Below, one piece after another: positions 1 to 5,048 of a stretch of DNA of 5,048 bases (its first letter is position 1; the number at the start of each line of letters is the position of its first letter). The translations under genes and the position numbers were made by a program. The notes beneath the pieces are model-generated. The model was given only the letters and a program-made list of their open reading frames with translations. It was not told where the DNA came from and did no database searches. Source of the stretch: Actinomycetes bacterium. Its GTDB lineage: Bacteria; Actinomycetota; Actinomycetes; Actinomycetales; Microbacteriaceae. Location of the stretch: positions 1 to 5,048 of the forward strand of contig JAUHVN010000217.1 in the NCBI GenBank assembly GCA_030425055.1, read 5' to 3'.

Positions 1-1
1 G

Positions 2-880
2 CAGCGTCCCGCCGATCACATCCTGCTGTCGGGGCCGCCCGGTCTCGGCAAGACGACGCTCGCGATGATCGTCGCCCACGAGAGCGAGCGCCCGCTGCGC
101 CTGTCGAGCGGTCCCGCGATCCAGCATGCGGGAGACCTCGCGGCCCTGTTGTCGAGCCTCACGCCGGGCGAGGTGCTCTTCATCGACGAGGTGCATCGAA
201 TGGCCCGCTCGGCCGAAGAGATGCTCTACCTCGCGATGGAGGACTTCCGCATCGACATCATGGTCGGCAAGGGCGCCGGCGCCACCAGCATCCCCCTGGA
301 CCTGGCACCGTTCACCCTCGTCGGCGCCACGACGCGGTCCGGTCTGCTCCCCAATCCGCTGCGCGATCGGTTCGGGTTCACCGCGCACCTCGAGTTCTAC
401 GACGCATCCGAGCTCGAGCAGGTGATCGCGCGCTCGGCCGTGCGGCTGAGCGTCGAGATTCCCGGGCCGGCGCGCGCAGAGATCGCCCGCCGCTCGCGCG
501 GCACGCCGCGGATCGCGAACCGGCTCCTGCGCCGGGTGCGCGACTACCTCGTCGTCCACGGCGACGGCACGGCGGCCGACGTCGAAACGGTCGGGCACGC
601 GCTGGATCTCTACGACGTCGATGCGATCGGGCTCGACCGCCTCGATCGCGCCGTGCTCGGCGCGCTCGTGCGCCGCTTCCGCGGAGGACCGGTGGGCCTC
701 GGCACCCTGTCGGTCGCGGTGGGCGAAGAGGCCGAGACCATCGAATCCGTCGTCGAGCCCTACCTCGTGCGGATCGGATTCATGGGCCGCACCCCGCGCG
801 GCCGTGTGGCGACCCCGGAGGCCTATGCCCACCTGGGCGTGGCGCATCCCGACGGGGCCTTCACATTCGATGACCTATAA
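2..880 (+). CDS. ruvB: Holliday junction branch migration ATPase RuvB (5'-truncated)
   Basis: RuvB is the hexameric AAA+ motor that works with RuvA (and RuvC) in the cytoplasm to drive branch migration of Holliday junctions in recombinational repair. The reading frame is open from the left edge, so the start lies outside the window. The visible 292 residues compare with a usual length of about 340-350, so roughly 50 N-terminal residues are missing. Seen in order: Walker A GPPGLGKT (32-55), Walker B with DEVH (185-196), sensor 1 GATTRSG (323-343), arginine-finger segment LRDRFG (359-376), sensor 2 region RGTPRIANR (497-523), then the winged-helix DNA-binding end with the family signature EPYLVRIGFMGRTPRGR. 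All ATPase motifs are intact. It ends in TAA, whereas yajC, secD and secF end in TGA; the TAA is part of a TATAAT hexamer. ruvC and ruvA probably lie upstream (inferred from conserved order). The identification is secure. Confidence 0.97.
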   Translation, partial: QRPADHILLSGPPGLGKTTLAMIVAHESERPLRLSSGPAIQHAGDLAALLSSLTPGEVLFIDEVHRMARSAEEMLYLAMEDFRIDIMVGKGAGATSIPLDLAPFTLVGATTRSGLLPNPLRDRFGFTAHLEFYDASELEQVIARSAVRLSVEIPGPARAEIARRSRGTPRIANRLLRRVRDYLVVHGDGTAADVETVGHALDLYDVDAIGLDRLDRAVLGALVRRFRGGPVGLGTLSVAVGEEAETIESVVEPYLVRIGFMGRTPRGRVATPEAYAHLGVAHPDGAFTFDDL

Positions 881-881
881 T
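876..881 (+). promoter_or_regulatory. Candidate -10 promoter element (TATAAT) overlapping the ruvB stop
   Basis: This is a perfect TATAAT hexamer spanning the last two codons of ruvB (CTA TAA) and the next base. Both codons are uncommon choices in a genome this GC-rich, which hints that the bases are kept for another reason. No TTGACA-like -35 sits 16-19 bases upstream (the region is G/C-rich), and the nearest resemblance, TTCACA at 860-865, is only 10 bases away. Housekeeping actinobacterial promoters often have only a recognisable -10. A transcript would start near 887-889 and carry yajC-secD-secF with a leader of about 75 bases. This is a prediction only. Confidence 0.45.
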
Positions 882-890
882 CGCTGAAGG

Positions 891-917
891 CTTTCCGCCC
901 CTCGTCTTTCCCCTCCC
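891..917 (+). other. Pyrimidine-rich, A-free tract between ruvB and yajC
   Basis: Of 27 bases, 16 are C, 9 are T, 2 are G and none is A. It lies just after the ruvB stop and, if the upstream TATAAT is used, just inside the yajC leader. Such a C-rich, G-poor unstructured run resembles the general composition of Rho utilisation sites, so it could help end ruv transcripts. It could also be merely unconstrained spacer. No hairpin plus T-run terminator is visible in this gap. Confidence 0.3.
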
Positions 918-944
918 GGCAGTGCCGCCTGGCGCGCCTGACCC

Positions 945-950
945 GAAAGG
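945..950 (+). promoter_or_regulatory. Weak ribosome binding site for yajC (GAAAGG)
   Basis: GAAAGG is the only purine-rich Shine-Dalgarno-like run before the yajC ATG. It is 12 bases from the start, which is longer than ideal. A small inverted repeat, CGAA (944-947) and TTCG (954-957), flanks AGGTCC. If it folds, AGG would sit in the loop and the effective distance to the ATG would shorten. The pairing is only four base pairs. Confidence 0.4.
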
Positions 951-962
951 TCCTTCGCCTCC

Positions 963-1388
963 ATGGATTTCGCCGTCTTCTTCCAGCAGTACGGACTCAT
1001 CCTTCTGCTGGGCGCCCTGCTCGTCTTCATGTTCTGGAGCTCGCGCCGCCGCATGCAGAAGCAGAAGCTCGAGCAGGAGCAGAAGGCGCGTCAGACCGTG
1101 CCCGGCGCCCGCGTCATGCTGCAGGGCGGTCTGTACGGCACCATCATCGCCTTCGACCCCGACAACCTCGACCAGCCCGCGACCGTCGAGATCGCACCCG
1201 GTGTCGAGATCGAGGTGCACAGCCAGGCGATCCTGCGCGTGGTGACGCCCACGGAGGACGAGCCGAGCTCCGACGCACCGGCGATCGAGTCGATCGACGA
1301 CACCGAGACCGTCGAGCCCGTCGAGCCCACCGCCGACGCGGAGCCGGGGAACGACCCCGACACCGACGCCGGTTCGAAGCCGGCCTGA
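963..1388 (+). CDS. yajC: Preprotein translocase accessory subunit YajC
   Basis: YajC is a small inner-membrane protein that co-purifies with SecD-SecF and the SecYEG translocon. It is not essential in Escherichia coli, and its exact role is unsettled. The 141 residues show a short N-terminus, one membrane helix (about residues 8-25), a basic positive-inside stretch SSRRRMQKQK right after it, then the conserved YajC core (about 45-94) with PGARVMLQGGLYGTI and a final AILRVV. Residues 95-141 form an acidic, Pro/Thr-rich tail with 15 Asp/Glu and one Lys, which lengthens the protein beyond the roughly 110 residues typical of proteobacterial YajC. The ATG at 963 is chosen because the membrane helix follows directly and no upstream in-frame start with a better ribosome site is apparent. 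It lies 82 bases after ruvB and 34 before secD, and is probably cotranscribed with secD and secF. Confidence 0.95.
   Translation: MDFAVFFQQYGLILLLGALLVFMFWSSRRRMQKQKLEQEQKARQTVPGARVMLQGGLYGTIIAFDPDNLDQPATVEIAPGVEIEVHSQAILRVVTPTEDEPSSDAPAIESIDDTETVEPVEPTADAEPGNDPDTDAGSKPA
1311..1328 (+). repeat. Tandem 9-base duplication in the yajC tail
   Basis: GTCGAGCCC occurs twice back to back in frame, encoding Val-Glu-Pro twice in the acidic tail of YajC. It is a small perfect tandem repeat in low-complexity coding sequence, and its copy number could vary between strains. Confidence 0.7.
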
Positions 1389-1410
1389 CCCTCTCGCATC
1401 CCCCCACCCC

Positions 1411-1415
1411 GAAGG
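1411..1415 (+). promoter_or_regulatory. Ribosome binding site deciding the secD GTG start
   Basis: GAAGG ends seven bases before the GTG at 1423. This good spacing supports GTG as the initiation codon, with the membrane segment of SecD beginning about 14 codons later. The ATG at 1448 is out of frame. Confidence 0.7.
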
Positions 1416-1422
1416 CTGAATC

Positions 1423-3156
1423 GTGGCCACACCCACCCCCGTCCGTCATGCCTGGCGCGCGCTCACCGGCCTGTTGGTGACCACCGCCGTCCTGTTCGGC
1501 ATCAACGCGCTCGGCGTCTACGTCTTCAACGCCAGCAGCTGGGCGCCTGAGCTCGCGCTCGACCTGCAGGGTGGAACGCAGATCATCCTCGAGGCCCAGA
1601 CCGAAGACGGCGCAGCGCCGTCGGCCGAGCAGATGAACCAGGCCGTGACGATCATCCGCCAGCGCGTCGACGCCTCGGGCGTCGGAGAAGCGGATGTCAC
1701 GACCGAGGGCGGCCGCAACATCGTCGTGCAGATCCCCGGCACCGCCGACGAGCAGACGCGCGAGCGCATCGAGGCATCAGCGCAGCTGCAGCTGCGCGCG
1801 GTCCTGTTCACCGGTGCACCGGCGAACACGTTCGTCGGCGAGGACGGCGAGGAGACCCCCTACCCGTCTCCGGATCCGACGCTCGCGTCGACACCGACTG
1901 CGGCGCCGACCAACGGCAGCGACCAGAGCTGGATCACCGAAGCCCTGTGGGCCGAGTACCTCGCGTACGACTGCAACGATCCCGACAACGACCCCGCCAG
2001 CGCACCCGTCGACGAGCCGCTCATCACGTGCGACCCCGACACGACGGTCAAGTACATCCTGGGCCCGGTCGAACTCGACGGCTCGTCGATCAGCGACGCC
2101 ACGTTCGGCATGGAGCAGACAACCGGCCGCTGGGCGGTGAACCTGACGTTCGACGAGCAGGGCGCGCAGGTCTTCGGCGAGATCAGCCAGCGCCTCTACG
2201 GCGCCGAGCCGCCGCTCGACCAGTTCGCCTTCGTGCTCGACGGGTACGTGCTGTCGGCGCCCTCGATGAACGGCGTCATCCTCGACGGCAAGCCCAGCAT
2301 CACCGGCAGCTTCACGCAGGAGACCGCGCAGGTCCTCGCGGACCAGCTGAAGTACGGCGCCCTCCCGCTGAGCTTCGAGGTGGTCAGCTCCGACACCATC
2401 TCGGCGACGCTCGGCTCTCAGCAGCTTCAGATCGGCCTCATCGCGGGTCTCATCGGCCTCGTCCTCGTCGCGGTCTACTCGCTCATCGTGTACCGGGCTC
2501 TGGGCTTCGTCATCATCGCGTCACTCGCGGTCATGGCGGTCCTCACCTATGTCGCGCTCTGCATCCTGGCGTGGCGCATCGGCTTCCGCCTGTCGCTCGC
2601 CGGTGTCGCGGGCCTCATCGTGGCGATCGGCTTCACCGCGGACTCGTTCATCGTCTACTTCGAACGCATCCGAGACGAGTTGCGCGACGGCAAGTCGATC
2701 ACGGGCGCCGTCGAGGACGGCTGGAACCGTGCGAAGCGCACGATCTACATCTCGAAGTCGATCAACGTGCTCGCCGCAGTGGTGCTGTACATCCTCGCCG
2801 ACGCGACCGTGAAGGGCTTCGCCTTCACGCTGGGTCTCACGACGGCGATCGACGTGCTGATCTTCATCCTGTTCACGCACCCGGTCATGCAGCTGCTCGC
2901 ACGGACGAGGTTCTTCGGCTCCGGGCATCCGCTCTCGGGCATGGATCCCGAAGCGCTGGGCGCCGTCTACCGCGGCCGTGCCCAGTTCCGCGCGCCGGTG
3001 ACCAAGTCCACGGGCAGCGCCGGCCGCCGCAGCGCCAAGTCGCGCGGTGAGGCGGCGAGGCGCCAGACGATCGCCGAACGCAAGCAGGCCGAGCTCGCCG
3101 CCGCGGGCGCCGACGACGGCCGAAAGCCCACCACGGCGAAGGAGGGAGACGACTGA
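1423..3156 (+). CDS. secD: Protein translocase subunit SecD
   Basis: SecD pairs with SecF in the cytoplasmic membrane and uses the proton gradient to help pull exported proteins through SecYEG. The 577 residues show a first membrane helix (about 14-35), then the large extracytoplasmic P1 domain (about 41-330) opening with LDLQGGTQIIL. Helices follow at about 335-357, 360-384, 392-414, 445-465 and 467-492. The fourth helix carries GFTADSFIVYFERIRDEL (403-420); Asp407 matches the proton-pathway aspartate of the family (E. coli Asp519, Thermus Asp340, aligned from memory). TADSF is the actinobacterial form of the VDANV motif of proteobacteria. P1 contains a low-complexity insertion (about 131-207) with Cys184 and Cys203. 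After the last helix comes a cytoplasmic tail of about 80 residues, strongly basic from 517 to 554. The GTG start is supported by the ribosome site at 1411. secF begins within the stop codon, so the two are probably translationally coupled. Confidence 0.97.
   Translation: MATPTPVRHAWRALTGLLVTTAVLFGINALGVYVFNASSWAPELALDLQGGTQIILEAQTEDGAAPSAEQMNQAVTIIRQRVDASGVGEADVTTEGGRNIVVQIPGTADEQTRERIEASAQLQLRAVLFTGAPANTFVGEDGEETPYPSPDPTLASTPTAAPTNGSDQSWITEALWAEYLAYDCNDPDNDPASAPVDEPLITCDPDTTVKYILGPVELDGSSISDATFGMEQTTGRWAVNLTFDEQGAQVFGEISQRLYGAEPPLDQFAFVLDGYVLSAPSMNGVILDGKPSITGSFTQETAQVLADQLKYGALPLSFEVVSSDTISATLGSQQLQIGLIAGLIGLVLVAVYSLIVYRALGFVIIASLAVMAVLTYVALCILAWRIGFRLSLAGVAGLIVAIGFTADSFIVYFERIRDELRDGKSITGAVEDGWNRAKRTIYISKSINVLAAVVLYILADATVKGFAFTLGLTTAIDVLIFILFTHPVMQLLARTRFFGSGHPLSGMDPEALGAVYRGRAQFRAPVTKSTGSAGRRSAKSRGEAARRQTIAERKQAELAAAGADDGRKPTTAKEGDD
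3139..3145 (+). promoter_or_regulatory. Strong ribosome binding site for secF inside secD
   Basis: AAGGAGG lies in the last codons of secD, ten bases before the ATG at 3156 and nineteen before the in-frame ATG at 3165. The spacing favours 3156. The strong site together with the TGATG overlap (3154-3158) suggests coupled, stoichiometric production of SecD and SecF. Confidence 0.8.
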
Positions 3157-4145
3157 TGCGCTCCATGAGCCAGCTCGGCAACGACCTCTACACCGGCAAG
3201 ACCTCGTTCCCCTTCGTGGGGCGGCGCAGGCTGTGGTTCATCATCGCCGCGATCCTCGTGATCGGCTCGGCGCTCGTTCCGCTCGTGCGTCCGATCCAGT
3301 TCTCGATCGAGTTCACCGGCGGTTCGCAGTTCACGGTCTCGGGCGTGACGAGCCCCGACCAGTCGCTCGCGACCGACGCCGTCCAGTCGGTCGTGCCCGG
3401 CGCGACGACCAAGGTCACGACGATCGGCGACACCGCGGTGCGCGTGCAGACCGATCAGATGACGGATGCCGAGACCCGCGACGTCTCGCAGTCGCTGGCG
3501 GACGCGTACGACGTGCCCCTCGCCGAGGTGACCTCGTCGTTCATCGGTCCCAGCTGGGGACAGGACGTCACACGGCAGTCCCTCTGGGGACTGGCGATCT
3601 TCCTCGCTCTGACCTTCCTGATCCTCGCGATCTACTTCCGCACCTGGAAGATGTCGACGGCCGCGATCCTCGGCCTCGTGGACGTGCTCGTGATCACGAT
3701 CGGCGTCTACGCGCTGTTCGGCTTCGAGATCTCGCCCGCCGCCGTCATCGGTTTCCTCACGATCCTGTCGTACGCGCTGTACGACACGACGGTCGTGTTC
3801 GACAAGATCAGAGAGAATACGAGCGAGGACGGCGAAGTGTCGGGACGCACGTTCGGCGAGTCCGTCAACCTCGCCGTCAACCAGACGCTGATCCGCTCGA
3901 TCAACACGACGGTCGTGGCCGCGCTGCCCACCGCCGCGATCCTCTTCATCGGTGCACTGTGGCTGGGCGCCCAGACGCTGACCGACATCTCGCTGTCGAT
4001 CTTCGTCGGCACGATCGTCGCCGCGTACTCGACGCTGTTCGTCGCTGCTCCGCTGTATGCGCTGTTCCGCGAGAACGAGCCGGCGATCAAGGCGCGCAAC
4101 GAGCGGGTGCTCGCCGCGCGGGAGCTGGCCGGCACTCCCGTGTGA
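3156..4145 (+). CDS. secF: Protein translocase subunit SecF
   Basis: SecF is the partner of SecD in the proton-driven SecDF complex of the cytoplasmic membrane. The 329 residues are a usual length. A first membrane helix (about 25-45) is followed by the extracytoplasmic P4 domain (about 46-138), which opens with the family motif IEFTGGSQF. GPSWGQDVTRQSLWGL then leads into helix two (about 140-160). Helices follow at about 167-187, 193-215, 248-269 and 278-302. The signature ALYDTTVVFDKIREN (207-221) is present. Asp210 and Arg247 (in NQTLIRSINTT) match the proton-path Asp213 and Arg247 of E. coli SecF by motif alignment from memory, so the motor appears functional. The C-terminus is short and cytoplasmic. 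The start overlaps the secD stop by one base. A downstream ATG at 3165 is possible but has poorer spacing. Confidence 0.97.
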   Translation: MRSMSQLGNDLYTGKTSFPFVGRRRLWFIIAAILVIGSALVPLVRPIQFSIEFTGGSQFTVSGVTSPDQSLATDAVQSVVPGATTKVTTIGDTAVRVQTDQMTDAETRDVSQSLADAYDVPLAEVTSSFIGPSWGQDVTRQSLWGLAIFLALTFLILAIYFRTWKMSTAAILGLVDVLVITIGVYALFGFEISPAAVIGFLTILSYALYDTTVVFDKIRENTSEDGEVSGRTFGESVNLAVNQTLIRSINTTVVAALPTAAILFIGALWLGAQTLTDISLSIFVGTIVAAYSTLFVAAPLYALFRENEPAIKARNERVLAARELAGTPV

Positions 4146-4154
4146 GATCCCGCT

Positions 4155-4166
4155 CCCGCGCGCGGG
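4155..4166. repeat. 12-base GC palindrome between secF and rel
   Basis: CCCGCGCGCGGG is a perfect palindrome ten bases after the secF stop. As RNA it could form at most a four-base-pair stem with a four-base loop, and no T-run follows, so it is not a convincing intrinsic terminator. It lies immediately before the TAGGAT hexamer, in the spacer of that putative promoter, where a protein could bind. It may also be chance in GC-rich DNA. Confidence 0.4.
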
Positions 4167-4168
4167 CG

Positions 4169-4174
4169 TAGGAT
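4169..4174 (+). promoter_or_regulatory. Candidate -10 element (TAGGAT) for rel
   Basis: TAGGAT fits the TANNNT form of the actinobacterial housekeeping -10 and lies 31 bases before the rel start. A transcript would begin near 4179-4181 with a leader of about 25 bases holding the ribosome site. No good -35 is visible 16-19 bases upstream. It would give rel a promoter separate from the sec genes, though read-through from secF is also possible. Confidence 0.45.
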
Positions 4175-4186
4175 GACAAGGGCCGC

Positions 4187-4197
4187 GGGAGGGGAGG
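4187..4197 (+). promoter_or_regulatory. Ribosome binding site deciding the rel start
   Basis: GGGAGGGGAGG is a double Shine-Dalgarno-like run. The second GGAGG (4193-4197) ends seven bases before the ATG at 4205, which is near-ideal spacing and settles the start of rel. Confidence 0.8.
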
Positions 4198-4204
4198 CGA
4201 CCGG

Positions 4205-5048
4205 ATGACCGAGACCGCCCCCGGCGCGCCTTCGTCGTCGCTTCGGCGACTCGTTCCGAGGATCTTCTCGCGGTCGGCACGTCGCGACGACGTCGAGCAG
4301 CTGCTGCGCACGGTTCGCACGCATCACCCCAAGGGCGACCTCGCCATCATCGAGCGCGCGTACGGCGTCGCCGACCGCGCGCACGCGGGGCAGACCCGGC
4401 AGAGCGGCGAGCCGTACATCACGCATCCGCTCGCGGTCGCACAGATCCTGGCGGACCTCGGCCTCGGCCCGCGGGCGATCGCGGCCGCGCTCCTCCACGA
4501 CACCGTCGAGGACACCGGCTATCCGCTCGACGACCTCGCCGCGGAGTTCGGCGACGAGGTGGCGATGCTCGTCGACGGCGTCACCAAGCTCGACAAGGTC
4601 AAGTACGGCGAGAGCGCACAGGCCGAGACGGTGCGCAAGATGATCGTCGCGATGTCGCGCGACATCCGCGTGCTGCTGATCAAGCTCGCCGACCGGCTGC
4701 ACAACGCCCGCACGTGGGGCTTCGTGCCGCCGGAGAAGGCGGCGAAGAAGGCCACGGAGACGCTCGAGATCTACGCGCCGCTCGCGCATCGCCTCGGCAT
4801 CCAGACGATCAAGTCCGAACTCGAGGATCTGTCGTTCGCGGTGCTGCATCCGAAGCTCTACGCCGAGATCGAGAGCCTGGTCAAGCAGCGCACGCCGCAG
4901 CGCGAGCAGTACGTGCAGTCGGTGATCGACGCGATCGACTCCGACCTGCGCGAGCTGCGGATCCGCGGGCGGGTCATGGGCCGCCCCAAGCAGCTGTACT
5001 CCGTCTATCAGAAGATGGTCGTGCGCGGTCGCGAGTTCGATGACATCT
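4205..5048 (+). CDS. relA: Bifunctional (p)ppGpp synthetase/hydrolase, Rel/SpoT family (3'-truncated)
   Basis: This enzyme (rel, rsh or relA in actinobacteria) makes and degrades the alarmone (p)ppGpp in the cytoplasm during the stringent response. The 281 visible residues are the N-terminal part of a protein usually around 750-800 long, and the frame is still open at the right edge. After a basic, poorly conserved N-terminus (1-30) comes the HD hydrolase domain (about 50-205). Its metal and catalytic residues are present: His74 (YITHP), His98-Asp99 and Glu102-Asp103 (HDTVED), and Asp163 and Asn167 (ADRLHN). HDTVED marks a hydrolase-competent enzyme, unlike proteobacterial RelA. APLAHRLGIQTIKSELEDLSF (191-211) leads into the synthetase domain, which has just begun at GRPKQLYSVYQKM (259-271); its catalytic residues and the regulatory TGS and ACT domains lie outside. 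Ser204 stands where many relatives have Trp, and Gln66 where many have Lys. The gene lies 59 bases after secF, without apt between them. Confidence 0.96.
   Translation, partial: MTETAPGAPSSSLRRLVPRIFSRSARRDDVEQLLRTVRTHHPKGDLAIIERAYGVADRAHAGQTRQSGEPYITHPLAVAQILADLGLGPRAIAAALLHDTVEDTGYPLDDLAAEFGDEVAMLVDGVTKLDKVKYGESAQAETVRKMIVAMSRDIRVLLIKLADRLHNARTWGFVPPEKAAKKATETLEIYAPLAHRLGIQTIKSELEDLSFAVLHPKLYAEIESLVKQRTPQREQYVQSVIDAIDSDLRELRIRGRVMGRPKQLYSVYQKMVVRGREFDDI
4237..4250 (+). other. UUCG-tetraloop hairpin early in rel
   Basis: GTCGC (4237-4241) and GCGAC (4246-4250) pair perfectly around TTCG, giving a five-base-pair stem closed by the exceptionally stable C(UUCG)G tetraloop in the mRNA. It starts 32 bases after the first base of the rel ATG, close to the edge of an initiating ribosome. 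It uses the less usual codons CTT and CGA. The fold is clear from sequence; a regulatory role is inference. Confidence 0.55.

Noticed and set aside
860..865. TTCACA as a -35 for the TATAAT at 876
   Set aside because: The spacer would be only 10 bases, far short of the usual 16-19.
931..938. GGCGCGCC palindrome before yajC
   Set aside because: A short self-complementary GC word is expected by chance in such DNA, cannot form a useful hairpin, and has no partner copy nearby in a regulatory arrangement.
881..962. A leader peptide of the SecDF-monitoring arrest type (as with VemP or the Apd/Apc peptides) upstream of yajC-secDF
   Set aside because: The gap is only 82 bases. The only in-frame start there (GTG at 922) opens a frame that runs into yajC out of frame and lacks a signal or membrane segment. 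No RAPP-, RAPG- or RGPP-like ending is visible there or at the end of YajC.
861..1449. Minus-strand open frames of 100-190 codons opposite yajC
   Set aside because: Composition is Gly/Val/Leu or Arg-rich with no motif, and the sense strand encodes a convincing YajC in full.
1947..3050. A 367-codon plus-strand frame inside secD
   Set aside because: It is an Arg/His/Pro-rich shadow in another frame of secD, with no motif. SecD itself is intact across the whole stretch.
4155..4168. Intrinsic terminator after secF
   Set aside because: The palindrome could form only a four-base-pair stem, and no run of T follows.
2967..4849. Long open frames on the minus strand (about 380 and 437 codons) opposite secF and rel
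   Set aside because: They lie antisense to clearly conserved genes. Their translations are Arg/Asp/His-rich low-complexity sequence typical of the shadow of GC-biased third positions, and they match no recognisable family.
1..5048. Mobile element, CRISPR array, tRNA or other RNA gene
   Set aside because: No terminal inverted repeats, spaced direct repeats, cloverleaf or transposase motifs were seen. Nearly all bases belong to five conserved housekeeping genes.

Overview
The window carries one strand of tightly packed housekeeping genes from a high-GC Gram-positive bacterium (Actinomycetota). The order is ruvB (5' end missing), yajC, secD, secF and a Rel-type (p)ppGpp synthetase/hydrolase gene (3' end missing), all on the + strand. 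The third codon positions are strongly G/C. SecD has the actinobacterial TADSF form of the membrane motif, and the RuvB and Rel sequences look most like Microbacteriaceae (Microbacterium or a relative). The family-level placement is from memory of these proteins, not from a search.

Layout: 2-880 encodes the C-terminal 292 residues of RuvB, the Holliday-junction branch-migration motor. An 82-base gap (881-962) follows. It is preceded by a perfect TATAAT that overlaps the ruvB stop codon, and it contains a pyrimidine-rich tract and a weak ribosome binding site. Then come yajC (963-1388), secD (1423-3156, GTG start) and secF (3156-4145, start overlapping the secD stop by one base). A 59-base gap (4146-4204) holds a GC palindrome, a TAGGAT -10-like hexamer and a strong Shine-Dalgarno sequence. 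The rel gene runs from 4205 off the right edge. It has no stop codon in the window, so a search limited to closed ORFs would miss it.

How the genes work together: YajC, SecD and SecF form the accessory membrane complex that associates with SecYEG and uses the proton motive force to help pull exported proteins across the membrane. RuvB belongs to recombination and DNA repair, and Rel to the stringent response. Their linkage is a conserved actinobacterial gene order and does not imply a shared pathway. In many actinobacteria apt (adenine phosphoribosyltransferase) lies between secF and rel. It is absent here.

I found no mobile element, CRISPR array, RNA gene or phage signature, and no convincing new system. 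The points worth checking are regulatory or structural: the probable promoter at the ruvB stop, a UUCG-capped hairpin early in rel, a Cys-containing insertion in the SecD extracytoplasmic domain, and the oppositely charged cytoplasmic tails of YajC and SecD.
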